DNA of 64,000 nucleotides, taken from Gemella sp963525165 (lineage in GTDB: Bacteria > Bacillota > Bacilli > Staphylococcales > Gemellaceae). The notes beneath the pieces are model-generated. The model saw nothing but the letters and a program-made list of their open reading frames with translations. It had not been told where the DNA came from and did not search any database. The stretch's first letter is position 1, and every line of letters starts with the position of its first letter. The translations under genes were made by a program, and so were the position numbers. The stretch lies in NCBI RefSeq assembly GCF_963525165.1, contig NZ_CAURJN010000005.1, positions 1 through 64,000 on the forward strand. The letters are read 5' to 3'. Shown here piece by piece: positions 25,388 to 33,900 of this stretch.

Positions 25388-26512
25388 TTATGGACGTGTA
25401 GTTCTCTCAGTACCTGAATCTACGTTCACCCATACAGTGTAAGTTTCTTGTTTTTGCACTTTACGAACTTTAGTTACGGGTACAGTTTTTGTACCAACTT
25501 TAACTTTTTTAGTTTCACGAACTTTACGTTCAGTGTCTACTGATACTTTGATACCTTTTTCTGTAAAGATTTTAAGTTGTAAATCTCCTAGTACATTTCC
25601 TGGGAAATCATCGTACCAACCTAGTTCTTGGTAACGAACACCATTGTTAGATAGGTATAACCAATCGTCGAATAGTTGTTTAGTTTCGTAAACATCTTCA
25701 GTTGTATTTTCTGTATATTCTTCATCTACAGTCACTGTACGAGTACGAGTTTCTTCTTTCCAAGTTCCATTATCTCCTTTTGGAGTAGTTGGAGTAGTTG
25801 GTTCATCTTTTGGTTGTGTTCCTACTGGAGTAGTTGGTTTTTCAACTGGTTTAGCTGGGTCTGTTGGTTTTGTAGTATCTACAGGTTTAACAGGCTCAGA
25901 TGGTTTAGTTACATCTACTGGTTTTGTTGGTTCAGTTGGTTTTACTGTGTCAACTGGTTTAGTAGGTGTAACAGGTTTAGTTGTATCAACGGGTTTTACA
26001 GGTTTAACGCTGTCAGTTGGTTTAGTAGGAACTGTAGGTGTTACAACAGGTGTAGTTGGTGCTACTTCCGCAGTTTCATATTCAAAGCTTACAGAACCTT
26101 TGATAGCGTGAGATTTCACAGTTTTAGCGAATTCCACACGGTCGCTAACAACAGCTGTGTTAGGTAATGTTTTTACTGTTTTAACAGCTGACTTCTGTGC
26201 TCCAAAGTTTACTTGAATGTCTTTTACTTGTCCTTTAGTTAAATTACCAAAGTTAACAGTTTTAGCTTGAGTTCCGTCAACCGTATATGTTGTTTTAACT
26301 TTCTGAACATCTTCATGAGCAGTAACACGGATTACAGCACCTTGCTCATTTTCTAATACAACAGTACTTACTTTACCAGTTTCTTGTTTAGGTTCAGTAG
26401 TTACTTTTACGTCATTTTCTGCTTTAACGTTTTGATTGACACTAGCTGTTGTTACTGTAGTTAATGCAGCCGCTGCTAGTAGGTAAGATACGGCTTTTTT
26501 CGATTTTTCCAT
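25388..26512 (-). CDS. Secreted Pro/Thr-rich protein, twin 2
   Basis: From the ATG at 26512 (GGAGGATATT upstream) the protein has 374 residues, the same length as twin 1. A TTG 12 bp earlier would include the ribosome site and is rejected. The middle of the protein, including the entire Pro/Thr spacer, is identical to twin 1. Differences cluster in the signal peptide, a few N-terminal residues (NEQGAVIRVTAHED against TKQGAVIRVTANED) and the last 12 residues (WVNVDSGTERTTRP against WVNTKTGEVRTERP). Such end-restricted divergence points to recent duplication or gene conversion. Confidence 0.8.
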   Translation of the reverse strand: MEKSKKAVSYLLAAAALTTVTTASVNQNVKAENDVKVTTEPKQETGKVSTVVLENEQGAVIRVTAHEDVQKVKTTYTVDGTQAKTVNFGNLTKGQVKDIQVNFGAQKSAVKTVKTLPNTAVVSDRVEFAKTVKSHAIKGSVSFEYETAEVAPTTPVVTPTVPTKPTDSVKPVKPVDTTKPVTPTKPVDTVKPTEPTKPVDVTKPSEPVKPVDTTKPTDPAKPVEKPTTPVGTQPKDEPTTPTTPKGDNGTWKEETRTRTVTVDEEYTENTTEDVYETKQLFDDWLYLSNNGVRYQELGWYDDFPGNVLGDLQLKIFTEKGIKVSVDTERKVRETKKVKVGTKTVPVTKVRKVQKQETYTVWVNVDSGTERTTRP

Positions 26513-26700
26513 AATATCCTCCAAATTTCTATAATTTGTCTTCCTATGAAAATAGGAAAAAATTTAATTTATATAATTTAATTAAGACCATTATATCAAA
26601 AAAAAAAAACGCAAGCTTTTTTTACATGAAAATAATAAGATTATTATGAATTATTTTAGGTAATTTTAGAAATGATAACTAACTATTTTCTGTGCACACA

Positions 26701-26737
26701 AAAAGCACTTTTCTAAATTTTTTAGAATAGTGCTTTT
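26701..26737. terminator. Terminator between the regulator gene and twin 2
   Basis: AAAAGCACTTTTCTAAA pairs with TTTAGAATAGTGCTTTT (one internal mismatch), with T-rich flanks. It is placed downstream of the 26808 gene. The rest of the 295-bp gap is AT-rich leader for twin 2 and shows nothing else. Confidence 0.75.
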
Positions 26738-26807
26738 CTTAATATCTTTAAAGCTAACATTAATGAAATTATTGTTAGCTTAATATTGTATTTTATCTAT
26801 TGTATAA

Positions 26808-27746
26808 CTAAATTTCTCCCTCTTTATTCAGCTTATCTAAAATTTGATTTCTTTTTCTATAAGTATATTTTAGAAAGTCTATATACATTTCTCCTGCTTC
26901 GATTATTTTACGCTGAAAATTAAGGTCTGCTTCTAAAATCTCATCTTTACTATAAGCAGAATATACTGTATCATATACTAACTCTCGTTCTATTAAAGAA
27001 TCTAATTTAGATATATCTTTTTTCACGATTGAGTACACTCTGAATCCTATAGATTCTTCTGTTGGTATTTTATGATTTTTAACTATGTCTAGAAAAATCT
27101 CAACAATATTATCAGTATCGAACTGATTTTTAAATGTGATACCTTTATCAATATACACATTCTTTCCATTTTCTTTTGTTCGCACTATATTAGCAGAATC
27201 AAGAAATTTTATAAATTTTTCTAAGAATTCATCTTTTATATTTTCAAGTAACTCTTTTTCTGCTAAATATCTGGAAACAGGTATATCCTCAGATTCTAAT
27301 TCTTCTATATTAATACCTATACGCGGAGCATTAATTTCATTCACTATCTCCTTATATGCTTTAGTCTCTGCAAAATATATATCATCTATTAATGTATCAT
27401 CTAGTATTTCCTGCTGTTCTTCTGTCAGATTTTTACATATACATTTCATTAAATCGTAAATATACTCTGAGATTTCTTCATTATCTCCCCAGTAAAGCAT
27501 TCTACTAATCCTTTTTCGCTCTAACTCTGATAATCCTTGTCCATATAAACTTTCTAATATTTTATTAGTGGATGTTTCAGTTAATAAATATGGATTTCTC
27601 TTTGTTCGCTCCCCTCTTACAATCCATGTTATAAGGGTAGCGTTATCCTCATAGACTTTAAAAGAATTCAAATTCTTTTTCTTAATAAGTTTTCCTATCC
27701 TATTTGATGCCTTCTCACAAAAAAAATCTTGCAAAGCTATCTCCAT
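26808..27746 (-). CDS. Possible HTH-type regulator of the element
   Basis: The 312-residue, charged, helical cytosolic protein has an N-terminal stretch that looks like a Cro/C1-type helix-turn-helix: NRIGKLIKKKNLNSFKVYEDNATLITWIVRGERTKRNPYLLT, about residues 15-57. The remaining 250 residues are helical and not recognised. It is transcribed divergently from the replication/transfer genes at 28035 onward, the usual place for an element's control gene. The function is inferred mainly from position; an abortive-infection or other defence role is an alternative. Confidence 0.45.
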   Translation of the reverse strand: MEIALQDFFCEKASNRIGKLIKKKNLNSFKVYEDNATLITWIVRGERTKRNPYLLTETSTNKILESLYGQGLSELERKRISRMLYWGDNEEISEYIYDLMKCICKNLTEEQQEILDDTLIDDIYFAETKAYKEIVNEINAPRIGINIEELESEDIPVSRYLAEKELLENIKDEFLEKFIKFLDSANIVRTKENGKNVYIDKGITFKNQFDTDNIVEIFLDIVKNHKIPTEESIGFRVYSIVKKDISKLDSLIERELVYDTVYSAYSKDEILEADLNFQRKIIEAGEMYIDFLKYTYRKRNQILDKLNKEGEI

Positions 27747-27927
27747 AATTCTTCACTCCTCAATTTTAGTATTTTGTTATTTAATATTTTAACATAATAT
27801 GTTTTTTTACACAAGTGAAATGTAATATATTATTTACGGATAAGATAACTATAATGCCATTTACATGCTATTAGTATAAAACTATAAGGTTGTGTATTTA
27901 CTCACTTAAAATTATACTACAATACCT

Positions 27928-27996
27928 TTGCAATACATAATATATTGAACTATAATAATATGTAAGGAGGTAACCTAGTGTTATTCAAATAACACT
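27928..27996 (+). promoter_or_regulatory. Promoter and dyad leader of the replication/transfer module
   Basis: TTGCAA (27928-27933), a 17-bp spacer and TATAAT (27951-27956) form a strong promoter. Close behind it is a strong AAGGAGG (27964-27970), then GTG TTA TTC AAA TAA, a four-codon frame. This overlaps a perfect dyad AGTGTTATT (27977-27985) / AATAACACT (27988-27996). The dyad could be an operator and the mini-frame a leader peptide (inference). Confidence 0.6.
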
Positions 27997-28034
27997 CATG
28001 ATAATATCAAGCAATAGAAAGGAGTTGAAAATAA

Positions 28035-28322
28035 ATGCTTAATTATAATCTTGAACGTTTTCAAGCACATATACTAGCTAATTATGGGAATGTTGCTTAT
28101 CAAAGAATTTCAAAAGATACATATTTTAAAACTGTTCCTAACGAACTCTATGAAATATGGTATTCACCATACAAATTTTCCTTTAGGAGTTTTAAAGATG
28201 TTAAGGATTTGCCTTATTTGAAAGGGGAAGCACTTATAATATATTACTATAATATTATTATGACACATATACAACTAAAAATAATATTTAATAAATTGAA
28301 AGGAGGGCTTAGCAATGGCTAA
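28035..28322 (+). CDS. Hypothetical element protein
   Basis: The 95-residue protein is rich in Tyr and Ile and starts after GAAAGGAG. The C-terminal half (GEALIIYYYNIIMTHIQLKIIFNKL) is strongly amphipathic to hydrophobic and could be membrane-associated. No family is recognised. It overlaps the next gene by 8 bp and is the first gene of the replication/transfer transcript. Confidence 0.55.
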   Translation: MLNYNLERFQAHILANYGNVAYQRISKDTYFKTVPNELYEIWYSPYKFSFRSFKDVKDLPYLKGEALIIYYYNIIMTHIQLKIIFNKLKGGLSNG

Positions 28323-28656
28323 ACCTAATTGGAATAAAACACTATCAGAGGTGTTAAAACACCCTACAGTACAAGTTGTACTAACAAGTAAGACAACTGG
28401 TAAGGAGTATACAGCAGATGTAATTCGTCAACTTCCTGTATTTTCAACAGGGGGAATAGATGAAGTCGAAGGTGGATTTAAATATTCCATTGTAGATACA
28501 AAAAACAACTTAGAGTACACAATTAAAGCACCTCAAAAAGTAGATGTTAAATTTAGTACAGTTCTGGTATTTAAAAATGTACGTGGAGGTGCTACATCGA
28601 CTGGAAATGGCTGGTACTCTGCGGAATCTGTCGAAGTAGCTCAACGAAATGAGTAA
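28315..28656 (+). CDS. DUF961/YdcP-like element protein (tentative)
   Basis: The 113-residue beta-rich protein has the order seen in DUF961/YdcP proteins of Tn916-type elements: a strand-rich middle, then YTIKAPQKVDVKFSTVLVFKNV, then a final W.AESV-like strand. The similarity is by pattern only and no exact motif is shared. It overlaps its neighbours by 8 bp on each side and sits directly upstream of the FtsK-like gene, as DUF961 proteins do. The start has AAAGGAGGGC upstream. Confidence 0.45.
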   Translation: MAKPNWNKTLSEVLKHPTVQVVLTSKTTGKEYTADVIRQLPVFSTGGIDEVEGGFKYSIVDTKNNLEYTIKAPQKVDVKFSTVLVFKNVRGGATSTGNGWYSAESVEVAQRNE

Positions 28657-29989
28657 GTACCGTAGGATTATCAAGAAGAAGGATAGTAAATATCAAAACC
28701 ATCAGATTATATCGGTGGTTTTGATAATAACTATTTTCCTTTCATTGGTACTTACATTTATAATATATAACTTCTTTAAAAAGTACTTACTTTACAATTT
28801 TATTTTATCTATAAGTCTATTATCATTAATTATTTTCTGCTTAGTAATTTCACTTAACCACAGAGAACAGGTTTCTGTATTAGAGATAGATAAAATGAAT
28901 AAGGAAGCAAATAAATTAGCTACTAGAATAAATAAGTTATTTAATGATAAAACAATTACTGATGTGCTAAAACTTAGTAATTCTACTAGATACGGTGAAG
29001 AGATGCCAGAAATATACGTATTTCTTGATAGTTCTTTAAAAGAAGGTTTTATAGCTATAGAAAATATTTCAAATTTTGACAGGGCGGACCGTGATAAATT
29101 TGAACAAAAGATATCTGGAGTATTGTCTGGGAAATATCAAAAATATTCCGTTGTAAGCTCTGAGTTAACACTTGATGATAGTTTTATTCTATTTTATTTT
29201 GAAGACAGCATAACATCAGAAAGATTAATTATTGATAATACTGGTGATATAAAAGAAAATATCTCTGAATGTGAACACCATATTAGGCTAGCTAAAAATC
29301 TTGTATGGCAATGCAATATTACCGCTCATTTGTCAATAATAGCACGCACACGTGCAGGTAAGTCAGTTCTTGCTGGTGAATATATGGCTAGATTAATGCT
29401 CTTACAGAACTGGATTGTTGAATATAATTCAGCAAAATACGACAGATACGTCAAAGAATTCAACGGGAAAAGTGACCCTATTGAAATTGTTGAACGTGCT
29501 GAATATTGGTGTTCTGTAATGGATAATAGACTACAAGAAATCAATAATGCTGGGAAGGATAAATACCTAGATATGAAAGATATGCCTAATATAGCCATTT
29601 TCTTTGATGAACTCGGTAATTTAAACGCTTCTCTTGAATCACTTGATAAAACAGATAAAACACTAAAAATTACATCCAGATGGATAACAGCAATTAACAG
29701 ACTTTCAGCTACAGGAGCAAGTGCTGGGATACATATAATTGCAATATCGCAATTTGCAACTAAAGAAGGATTTTTACCATCCTTAGCTAGAGTAAACTGT
29801 TCTGATGCTGTAATTATGCTTGGTGGGGCTGCTGATTCTCCAACGGAGAGACAATATCTAATGAGTGGGTTCGCAGACCTACCTAAACGAAGTTACAAGA
29901 AAGGGCAAGGAATTGCCAGAATACAAGGATCGGGAAGGAAATGGGAAACACCCCATTTTTATGAAACCCCGTTTTTTAAAAAATTTTAA
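28649..29989 (+). CDS. FtsK/TcpA-like DNA-translocase or coupling protein
   Basis: The 446-residue protein has two N-terminal membrane segments (about residues 16-41 and 46-69) and a cytosolic P-loop domain. The Walker A is the unusual ARTRAGKSVLAG (about 232-243). The Walker B is IAIFFDELGNL (about 317) and a late motif is GIHIIAISQFATKEGFLP. This is the layout of FtsK-type coupling proteins (TcpA) used by Gram-positive integrative elements to bring DNA to a conjugation pore. Without its own mating-pair genes, the element would need a helper. Confidence 0.8.
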   Translation: MSKYRRIIKKKDSKYQNHQIISVVLIITIFLSLVLTFIIYNFFKKYLLYNFILSISLLSLIIFCLVISLNHREQVSVLEIDKMNKEANKLATRINKLFNDKTITDVLKLSNSTRYGEEMPEIYVFLDSSLKEGFIAIENISNFDRADRDKFEQKISGVLSGKYQKYSVVSSELTLDDSFILFYFEDSITSERLIIDNTGDIKENISECEHHIRLAKNLVWQCNITAHLSIIARTRAGKSVLAGEYMARLMLLQNWIVEYNSAKYDRYVKEFNGKSDPIEIVERAEYWCSVMDNRLQEINNAGKDKYLDMKDMPNIAIFFDELGNLNASLESLDKTDKTLKITSRWITAINRLSATGASAGIHIIAISQFATKEGFLPSLARVNCSDAVIMLGGAADSPTERQYLMSGFADLPKRSYKKGQGIARIQGSGRKWETPHFYETPFFKKF

Positions 29990-30012
29990 GATATAAGATA
30001 GGAGAATAAGAA

Positions 30013-30411
30013 ATGAGAAGAATAAAACAATATAATTTTGTTTTAAATGAAAAAATTTTAAGAGAATATGCACGATTATACGATGAATCACTTCGTGCAC
30101 TTACGCGAGAAGAGGATTATAACAATGATAAAATCAGTGAAATAGAAGAATGGATATTTAATGAATATCTATTCCTTGTGGATATTGCCAAAAGTACGTT
30201 TGATGTGGAATTATTATCTAATGCTTTTATTAACTTATATATTTCTTCAGAGAGATTTTACGATGAAATTATGGAATATTTCTATGATACAAGGAGTTTG
30301 GAAGAGAAACAAATTCAAATGTCCGAATTTGAACATCGTTTCAAAATCAAATATAATTTTGCGAAATCATTAATGGATAGTTATGAATGTTACGACACTT
30401 TCTTCGCATAA
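30013..30411 (+). CDS. Hypothetical element protein
   Basis: The 132-residue acidic helical protein starts after ATAGGAGAATA, 23 bp past the FtsK-like gene. It has no membrane segment and no recognised family. Repeated Tyr/Glu helices (EYARLYDESLRALTREEDY, EWIFNEYLFLVDIAK) suggest a helical bundle. Its position between coupling protein and origin suggests a role in replication or transfer, which cannot be shown from sequence. Confidence 0.55.
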   Translation: MRRIKQYNFVLNEKILREYARLYDESLRALTREEDYNNDKISEIEEWIFNEYLFLVDIAKSTFDVELLSNAFINLYISSERFYDEIMEYFYDTRSLEEKQIQMSEFEHRFKIKYNFAKSLMDSYECYDTFFA

Positions 30412-30459
30412 TTTACTATTTTAAAATTATGGAGTTAATTATTAATTAATTCCTAACGC

Positions 30460-30600
30460 CTGCGTGGAACAGGGCTTGTCAATGTTCCACGCAGTAAAAA
30501 ACCAATAAAATCAATGCTTTAAGTCGATTTTCAAAAAAATAAAATCAAGAAAAATCAAGAGAATAATTAAAAGAATAATTAAAAATCGATTTTAAATATT
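30460..30600 (+). other. Candidate origin (oriT/dso) upstream of rep
   Basis: A perfect 11-bp inverted repeat CTGCGTGGAAC (30460-30470) / GTTCCACGCAG (30484-30494), with a 13-nt loop containing GGGCTTGTC, is GC-rich against AT-rich surroundings. It is followed by short direct repeats (AAAATCAAG, AATAATTAAAAG twice) and an ATCGATTTTAA motif ahead of rep. A nick hairpin plus repeats beside a HUH Rep gene is the usual origin layout. Confidence 0.6.
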
Positions 30601-30620
30601 CTCAGAATAGGAGATAATCC

Positions 30621-31946
30621 ATGATAAAAAAAGAAGCAATTTTAAAAACAATAATGCTAGTTCAACAGTTAGACCCTGCTTATTGGGATTTATGGGAAAA
30701 TAAAGACTCAATAACAACAGCAAATAATGGTGATTTAAGACCACTTTTAGATGAAATCATTTCAAAATTAAAAAGTAATGATATTATACCATCTGAAGTA
30801 TATTCCATACTTCATGATGAAGACTTATACGAAGATAACAGTACACTTAAACCAAAACATATACATATACTATTTAAATTTGAAAAAGGTGCAACGCTTA
30901 ACAATATAGCATTAGCTATTGGTATAAATCCACAATATTTAGAAAAGCTTAAATCTGGAAGGTATGGTTACGATAATTGCTTGGCATACTTGATTCACGC
31001 TAAAGATGAAAATAAACATCAATATAAACCAGAAGAAGTATTAACTATTCTTGGTGAAAACTATATGGATATATACAAAAAAAGAATTAATACTTGGTTT
31101 AAAGGAAGAGCAACGAAAACAGCTAAAGAAACAAATTTGAGTGTCGACTGGCTTATCTCTAAAATTGCAAATGGTGAGATAAATAAAGATAAAATATTGC
31201 TTACCAATGAATACTATACTATATATTTACATCATAAAAGAAAAGTTAATGAGGCGATAGACACATACAACGAAAAGAAAACTATAAAGACTATTAATGA
31301 CTTAGAAGATGGACAATTTAAAAAGACTATTATTTATATACAAGGTCATAGTGGTATTGGTAAAACTAGATTTGCAAAAGAGTTAATAAAAACAATTAAA
31401 CATCTTGCATTACACTATTCTGGAGAAATCTGGGAACACTGCATTACAGCATCAACTAACGCATTTGATGAGTTTAACTCACAAGAAATATTATTGCTTG
31501 ATGACATACGAGGTAGTAGTATGAATGTTTCAAATTGGCTTAAACTCTTAGACCCTTTCTCTATTTCACCCATTTCTGCACGCTACCACAATAAGCAGGG
31601 AATTTCTAAAGTTATCATCTTAACAGCGCCTCACGCTCCCGGTAAGTTCTTTTACGAAGCTGAAGATTCAGCGGGCGAAGATTCTGACCAATTTTATAGA
31701 AGAATAGATTTACAAATAGAGGTTACTGACAAATTCCTATTATCTACCCCATATAAACGAGTAATTCCAAAAGAAGAACGGAAAGGAATATGGTATAGAA
31801 AAAATACAGAGTATCTATATATTTTCTCAAATCCAAAATCATACAAGAAAGATGAGCTAAAAAAAATTATAATTAAAAAAATTATAAGAAATATGAATTG
31901 GATAGAAAAAGATTATCCTTCCGCCGACCAAAGCAAAAAAGGATAA
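30621..31946 (+). CDS. HUH Rep with helicase domain (Rep_2 plus SF3-like)
   Basis: The 441-residue protein joins two domains. The N-terminal Rep_2-type HUH endonuclease shows HDED, then H80-I-H82 in KPKHIHILFKF and a Tyr motif YDNCLAYLIHAKDENKHQY (about 107-125). The C-terminal P-loop helicase has Walker A GHSGIGKTRFAKEL (about 241) and Walker B EILLLDDIRG (about 290). This combination is known in rolling-circle Reps of plasmids and elements related to CRESS-DNA virus Reps. It should nick at the origin and unwind, serving as replication initiator and perhaps as relaxase. Confidence 0.8.
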   Translation: MIKKEAILKTIMLVQQLDPAYWDLWENKDSITTANNGDLRPLLDEIISKLKSNDIIPSEVYSILHDEDLYEDNSTLKPKHIHILFKFEKGATLNNIALAIGINPQYLEKLKSGRYGYDNCLAYLIHAKDENKHQYKPEEVLTILGENYMDIYKKRINTWFKGRATKTAKETNLSVDWLISKIANGEINKDKILLTNEYYTIYLHHKRKVNEAIDTYNEKKTIKTINDLEDGQFKKTIIYIQGHSGIGKTRFAKELIKTIKHLALHYSGEIWEHCITASTNAFDEFNSQEILLLDDIRGSSMNVSNWLKLLDPFSISPISARYHNKQGISKVIILTAPHAPGKFFYEAEDSAGEDSDQFYRRIDLQIEVTDKFLLSTPYKRVIPKEERKGIWYRKNTEYLYIFSNPKSYKKDELKKIIIKKIIRNMNWIEKDYPSADQSKKG

Positions 31947-32027
31947 CCAAAAGATTAAATAGCAATATTACTATTTATTGTTATTATCTCAAATTTAAAA
32001 ATAAATATCAAGGAGATTATAATAAAC

Positions 32028-32258
32028 ATGTTAAATAATTGTACAATAAGTAAAACGGAATTAATGAAATTAGGTTATAAAGAACATACTTCAATATCAA
32101 TTATTAGACAAGCGAAGCAAATTATGGTAAAACAAGGGTATGCATTTTATAACAATAAAAGATTAGGACGTGTTCCTAAATCAGTAGTTGAAAATATATT
32201 AGGAATTTCTATTCAAGTAAATAATACTTCGGAGGGAAATTCTAATGGCACAAACTAA
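32028..32258 (+). CDS. DUF3173 excision/recombination accessory protein
   Basis: The 76-residue protein has the pattern ISKTELMKLGYKEHTSISIIRQAKQIMVKQGYAFYNNKRLGRVPKSVVENILG. It is typical of DUF3173 proteins found directly upstream of integrases in Gram-positive elements. These are small winged/HTH-like proteins thought to act as excisionase-like factors. It overlaps the integrase gene by 14 bp and has AAGGAG 12 bp before the start. Confidence 0.75.
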   Translation: MLNNCTISKTELMKLGYKEHTSISIIRQAKQIMVKQGYAFYNNKRLGRVPKSVVENILGISIQVNNTSEGNSNGTN

Positions 32259-33480
32259 AACTAAATATACAGGAGTATACAAGGATGAAAAAGGTAACTT
32301 CTTCTATCAGACTGAGCTTGGAATTGATAAAATAACTGGGAAAAGAATCAGAAAAAAAGGAAGAAAAGATAAGAATGGAAAACTATTTTCGTCAGCAGTT
32401 GAAGCATACAAAGAACTTACTAGAATAAAAAATGAGTATCATGAGGCACAAGGCTACTCTAACTATAGAATGTCTTATAAACAATATATGGATTCTATCT
32501 ATATTCCCTATTATCAATCTACAGTTGATAAAAGCACTTTTAGTATAAAAAAGAAAATTCTAGAGGATATAAGAGATAGATTTTCTAATACTTTATTACG
32601 TTCTATATCATTAGAACAAGTTCAAAATTATAGAATTTGGCTTTTAACTTCAGAGGAATCGGGTGGTCCTGGATATTCTCAAAGTTACGCAAGCCTAATA
32701 TTCGGAGCTTTTAGAAAATCATTAGATTTTGCATTAACAATGGGATATGTAGAACAAAATATATCAAAGCGTGTAAAAGCAATACCTAAAGGAAAAGCTA
32801 CTGTTCCATACTGGACAAAATCAGAATTTGAAGCTGTAATATCTAAAATATATATAGAAAATACTTATGAGCATTTGAACTTTATTATGTTATGGATTTA
32901 TTTCATGACGGGTATTAGAGTTAATGAAGGCTGTGCCTTAAGGTGGAATGATGTAGATTTTAAAAATAAAAAGTTACGTATTCACAATATGCTAATAATA
33001 CAATCTAAAGAGGAGTGGACAATAAACCCCTACACAAAAACTAAAAATGGTAGACGAACTATAAGTCTAGACTCAGACACGATTTCAATTTTAAAAAAAT
33101 GGAAAAAAACTCAAAAAACTATTGGTTTAGGCAATGAAGATAATTTTATTTTCTCTTATGATGGTTTACCTATGATTAAATCTACCATATCAAGAATAAT
33201 TGCTAGATATTCTAAACTAGCTGGAGTCAAAAAAATTCAAGCTAAAGGATTAAGACATAGTCACGCTAGTTATCTCATAAATGAATTTAATATATCTATA
33301 TTGATATTATGTAAGAGACTTGGTCACTCATCACCAGAAATAACATTAAAACACTATTCGCATTTGTGGACTGGTGCAGATGAACATATCGCACTAGAAA
33401 TGGAAGGAAATATAGTATATAATAGACCTAAGAAAAGCCTTATAAATTTTAATGGTAATCAAGTATTAAAATCAATTTAA
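32245..33480 (+). CDS. int: Tyrosine-type site-specific integrase
   Basis: The 411-residue protein has an N-terminal AP2-like arm-binding domain (about residues 1-55), a SAM-like core-binding domain (about 65-170) and a C-terminal catalytic domain. Catalytic residues are visible: Arg in MTGIRVNEGCALRW (about 228), RHSHAS (about 337), and the final GHSSPEITLKHYSHL with the nucleophile Tyr (about 371). It lies next to attR at the right end and overlaps the DUF3173 gene. It should integrate the element into guaA. Confidence 0.93.
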   Translation: MAQTKTKYTGVYKDEKGNFFYQTELGIDKITGKRIRKKGRKDKNGKLFSSAVEAYKELTRIKNEYHEAQGYSNYRMSYKQYMDSIYIPYYQSTVDKSTFSIKKKILEDIRDRFSNTLLRSISLEQVQNYRIWLLTSEESGGPGYSQSYASLIFGAFRKSLDFALTMGYVEQNISKRVKAIPKGKATVPYWTKSEFEAVISKIYIENTYEHLNFIMLWIYFMTGIRVNEGCALRWNDVDFKNKKLRIHNMLIIQSKEEWTINPYTKTKNGRRTISLDSDTISILKKWKKTQKTIGLGNEDNFIFSYDGLPMIKSTISRIIARYSKLAGVKKIQAKGLRHSHASYLINEFNISILILCKRLGHSSPEITLKHYSHLWTGADEHIALEMEGNIVYNRPKKSLINFNGNQVLKSI

Positions 33481-33564
33481 GGCAACCCCACCAATTACCC
33501 CACCAAAACTAGCTTTTTTATCTTTAAAAGTTGATATACGGGGGCTCACGGGTAAGAATCTACT

Positions 33565-33578
33565 ATTGAGTGGGAATA
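33565..33578 (+). other. attR core
   Basis: ATTGAGTGGGAATA is an exact 14-of-14 copy of the guaA 3' end (21108-21121), 85 bp past the integrase stop. The following A would give guaA a TAA stop after excision. Confidence 0.85.
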
Positions 33579-33700
33579 ATGCGGTGTACATTTGAATTAT
33601 TAGGAGTATAACGACGACATAATTCTTAGGTACAGCGTATGCAACAAGAACTTTAATCTTAACGAACAAAGTAAGGAAATGATTATTAGTTCTAACTGAT

Positions 33701-33791
33701 ATTACAACTATAATTTGAATGAAAAATCCTAATTTAACTACGTTTTTAGTTGTTATAAATGTTGCAAATCTATTTAATTCAATTAGGTTCC
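33701..33791 (+). repeat. Duplicated guaA 3' flank, right copy
   Basis: These 91 bp match 21123-21213 with about four differences. Between attR and this copy are about 122 bp with no counterpart at the left end. Downstream to 33900 only AT-rich sequence with a weak TATTACC/GGTAATA hairpin is seen. The whole 420-bp interval 33481-33900 has no plausible gene. Confidence 0.8.
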
Positions 33792-33900
33792 TCACTTGAA
33801 ATCCCTTTAATAAAAAATCAATAATCCTCCAAAATTCAGATAAATTTGAAGGCCTATTACCTTTTTTATGATAGGTAATATGTAAATAAAACTCTATAAA

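Larger units (their letters stand above)
21108..33578. mobile_element. Integrative mobilizable element inserted at guaA
   Basis: The segment of about 12.5 kb is bounded by 14-bp direct repeats. At its right end it has an integrase (32245-33480) and a DUF3173 protein. A candidate origin, a HUH/helicase Rep and an FtsK/TcpA-like ATPase precede them. The left half is cargo: a toxin-like peptide, a truncated wall hydrolase, small unknown genes, a candidate RNA and twin secreted proteins. CCCCACCAA motifs occur just inside both ends (about 21212-21232 and 33484-33506). No VirB4/TraG or mating-pair genes are present, so it probably depends on a helper. Confidence 0.85.

Noticed and set aside
33472..33795. 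107-residue minus-strand frame across attR
   Set aside because: It spans the recombination junction and the duplicated guaA flank and resembles no protein.
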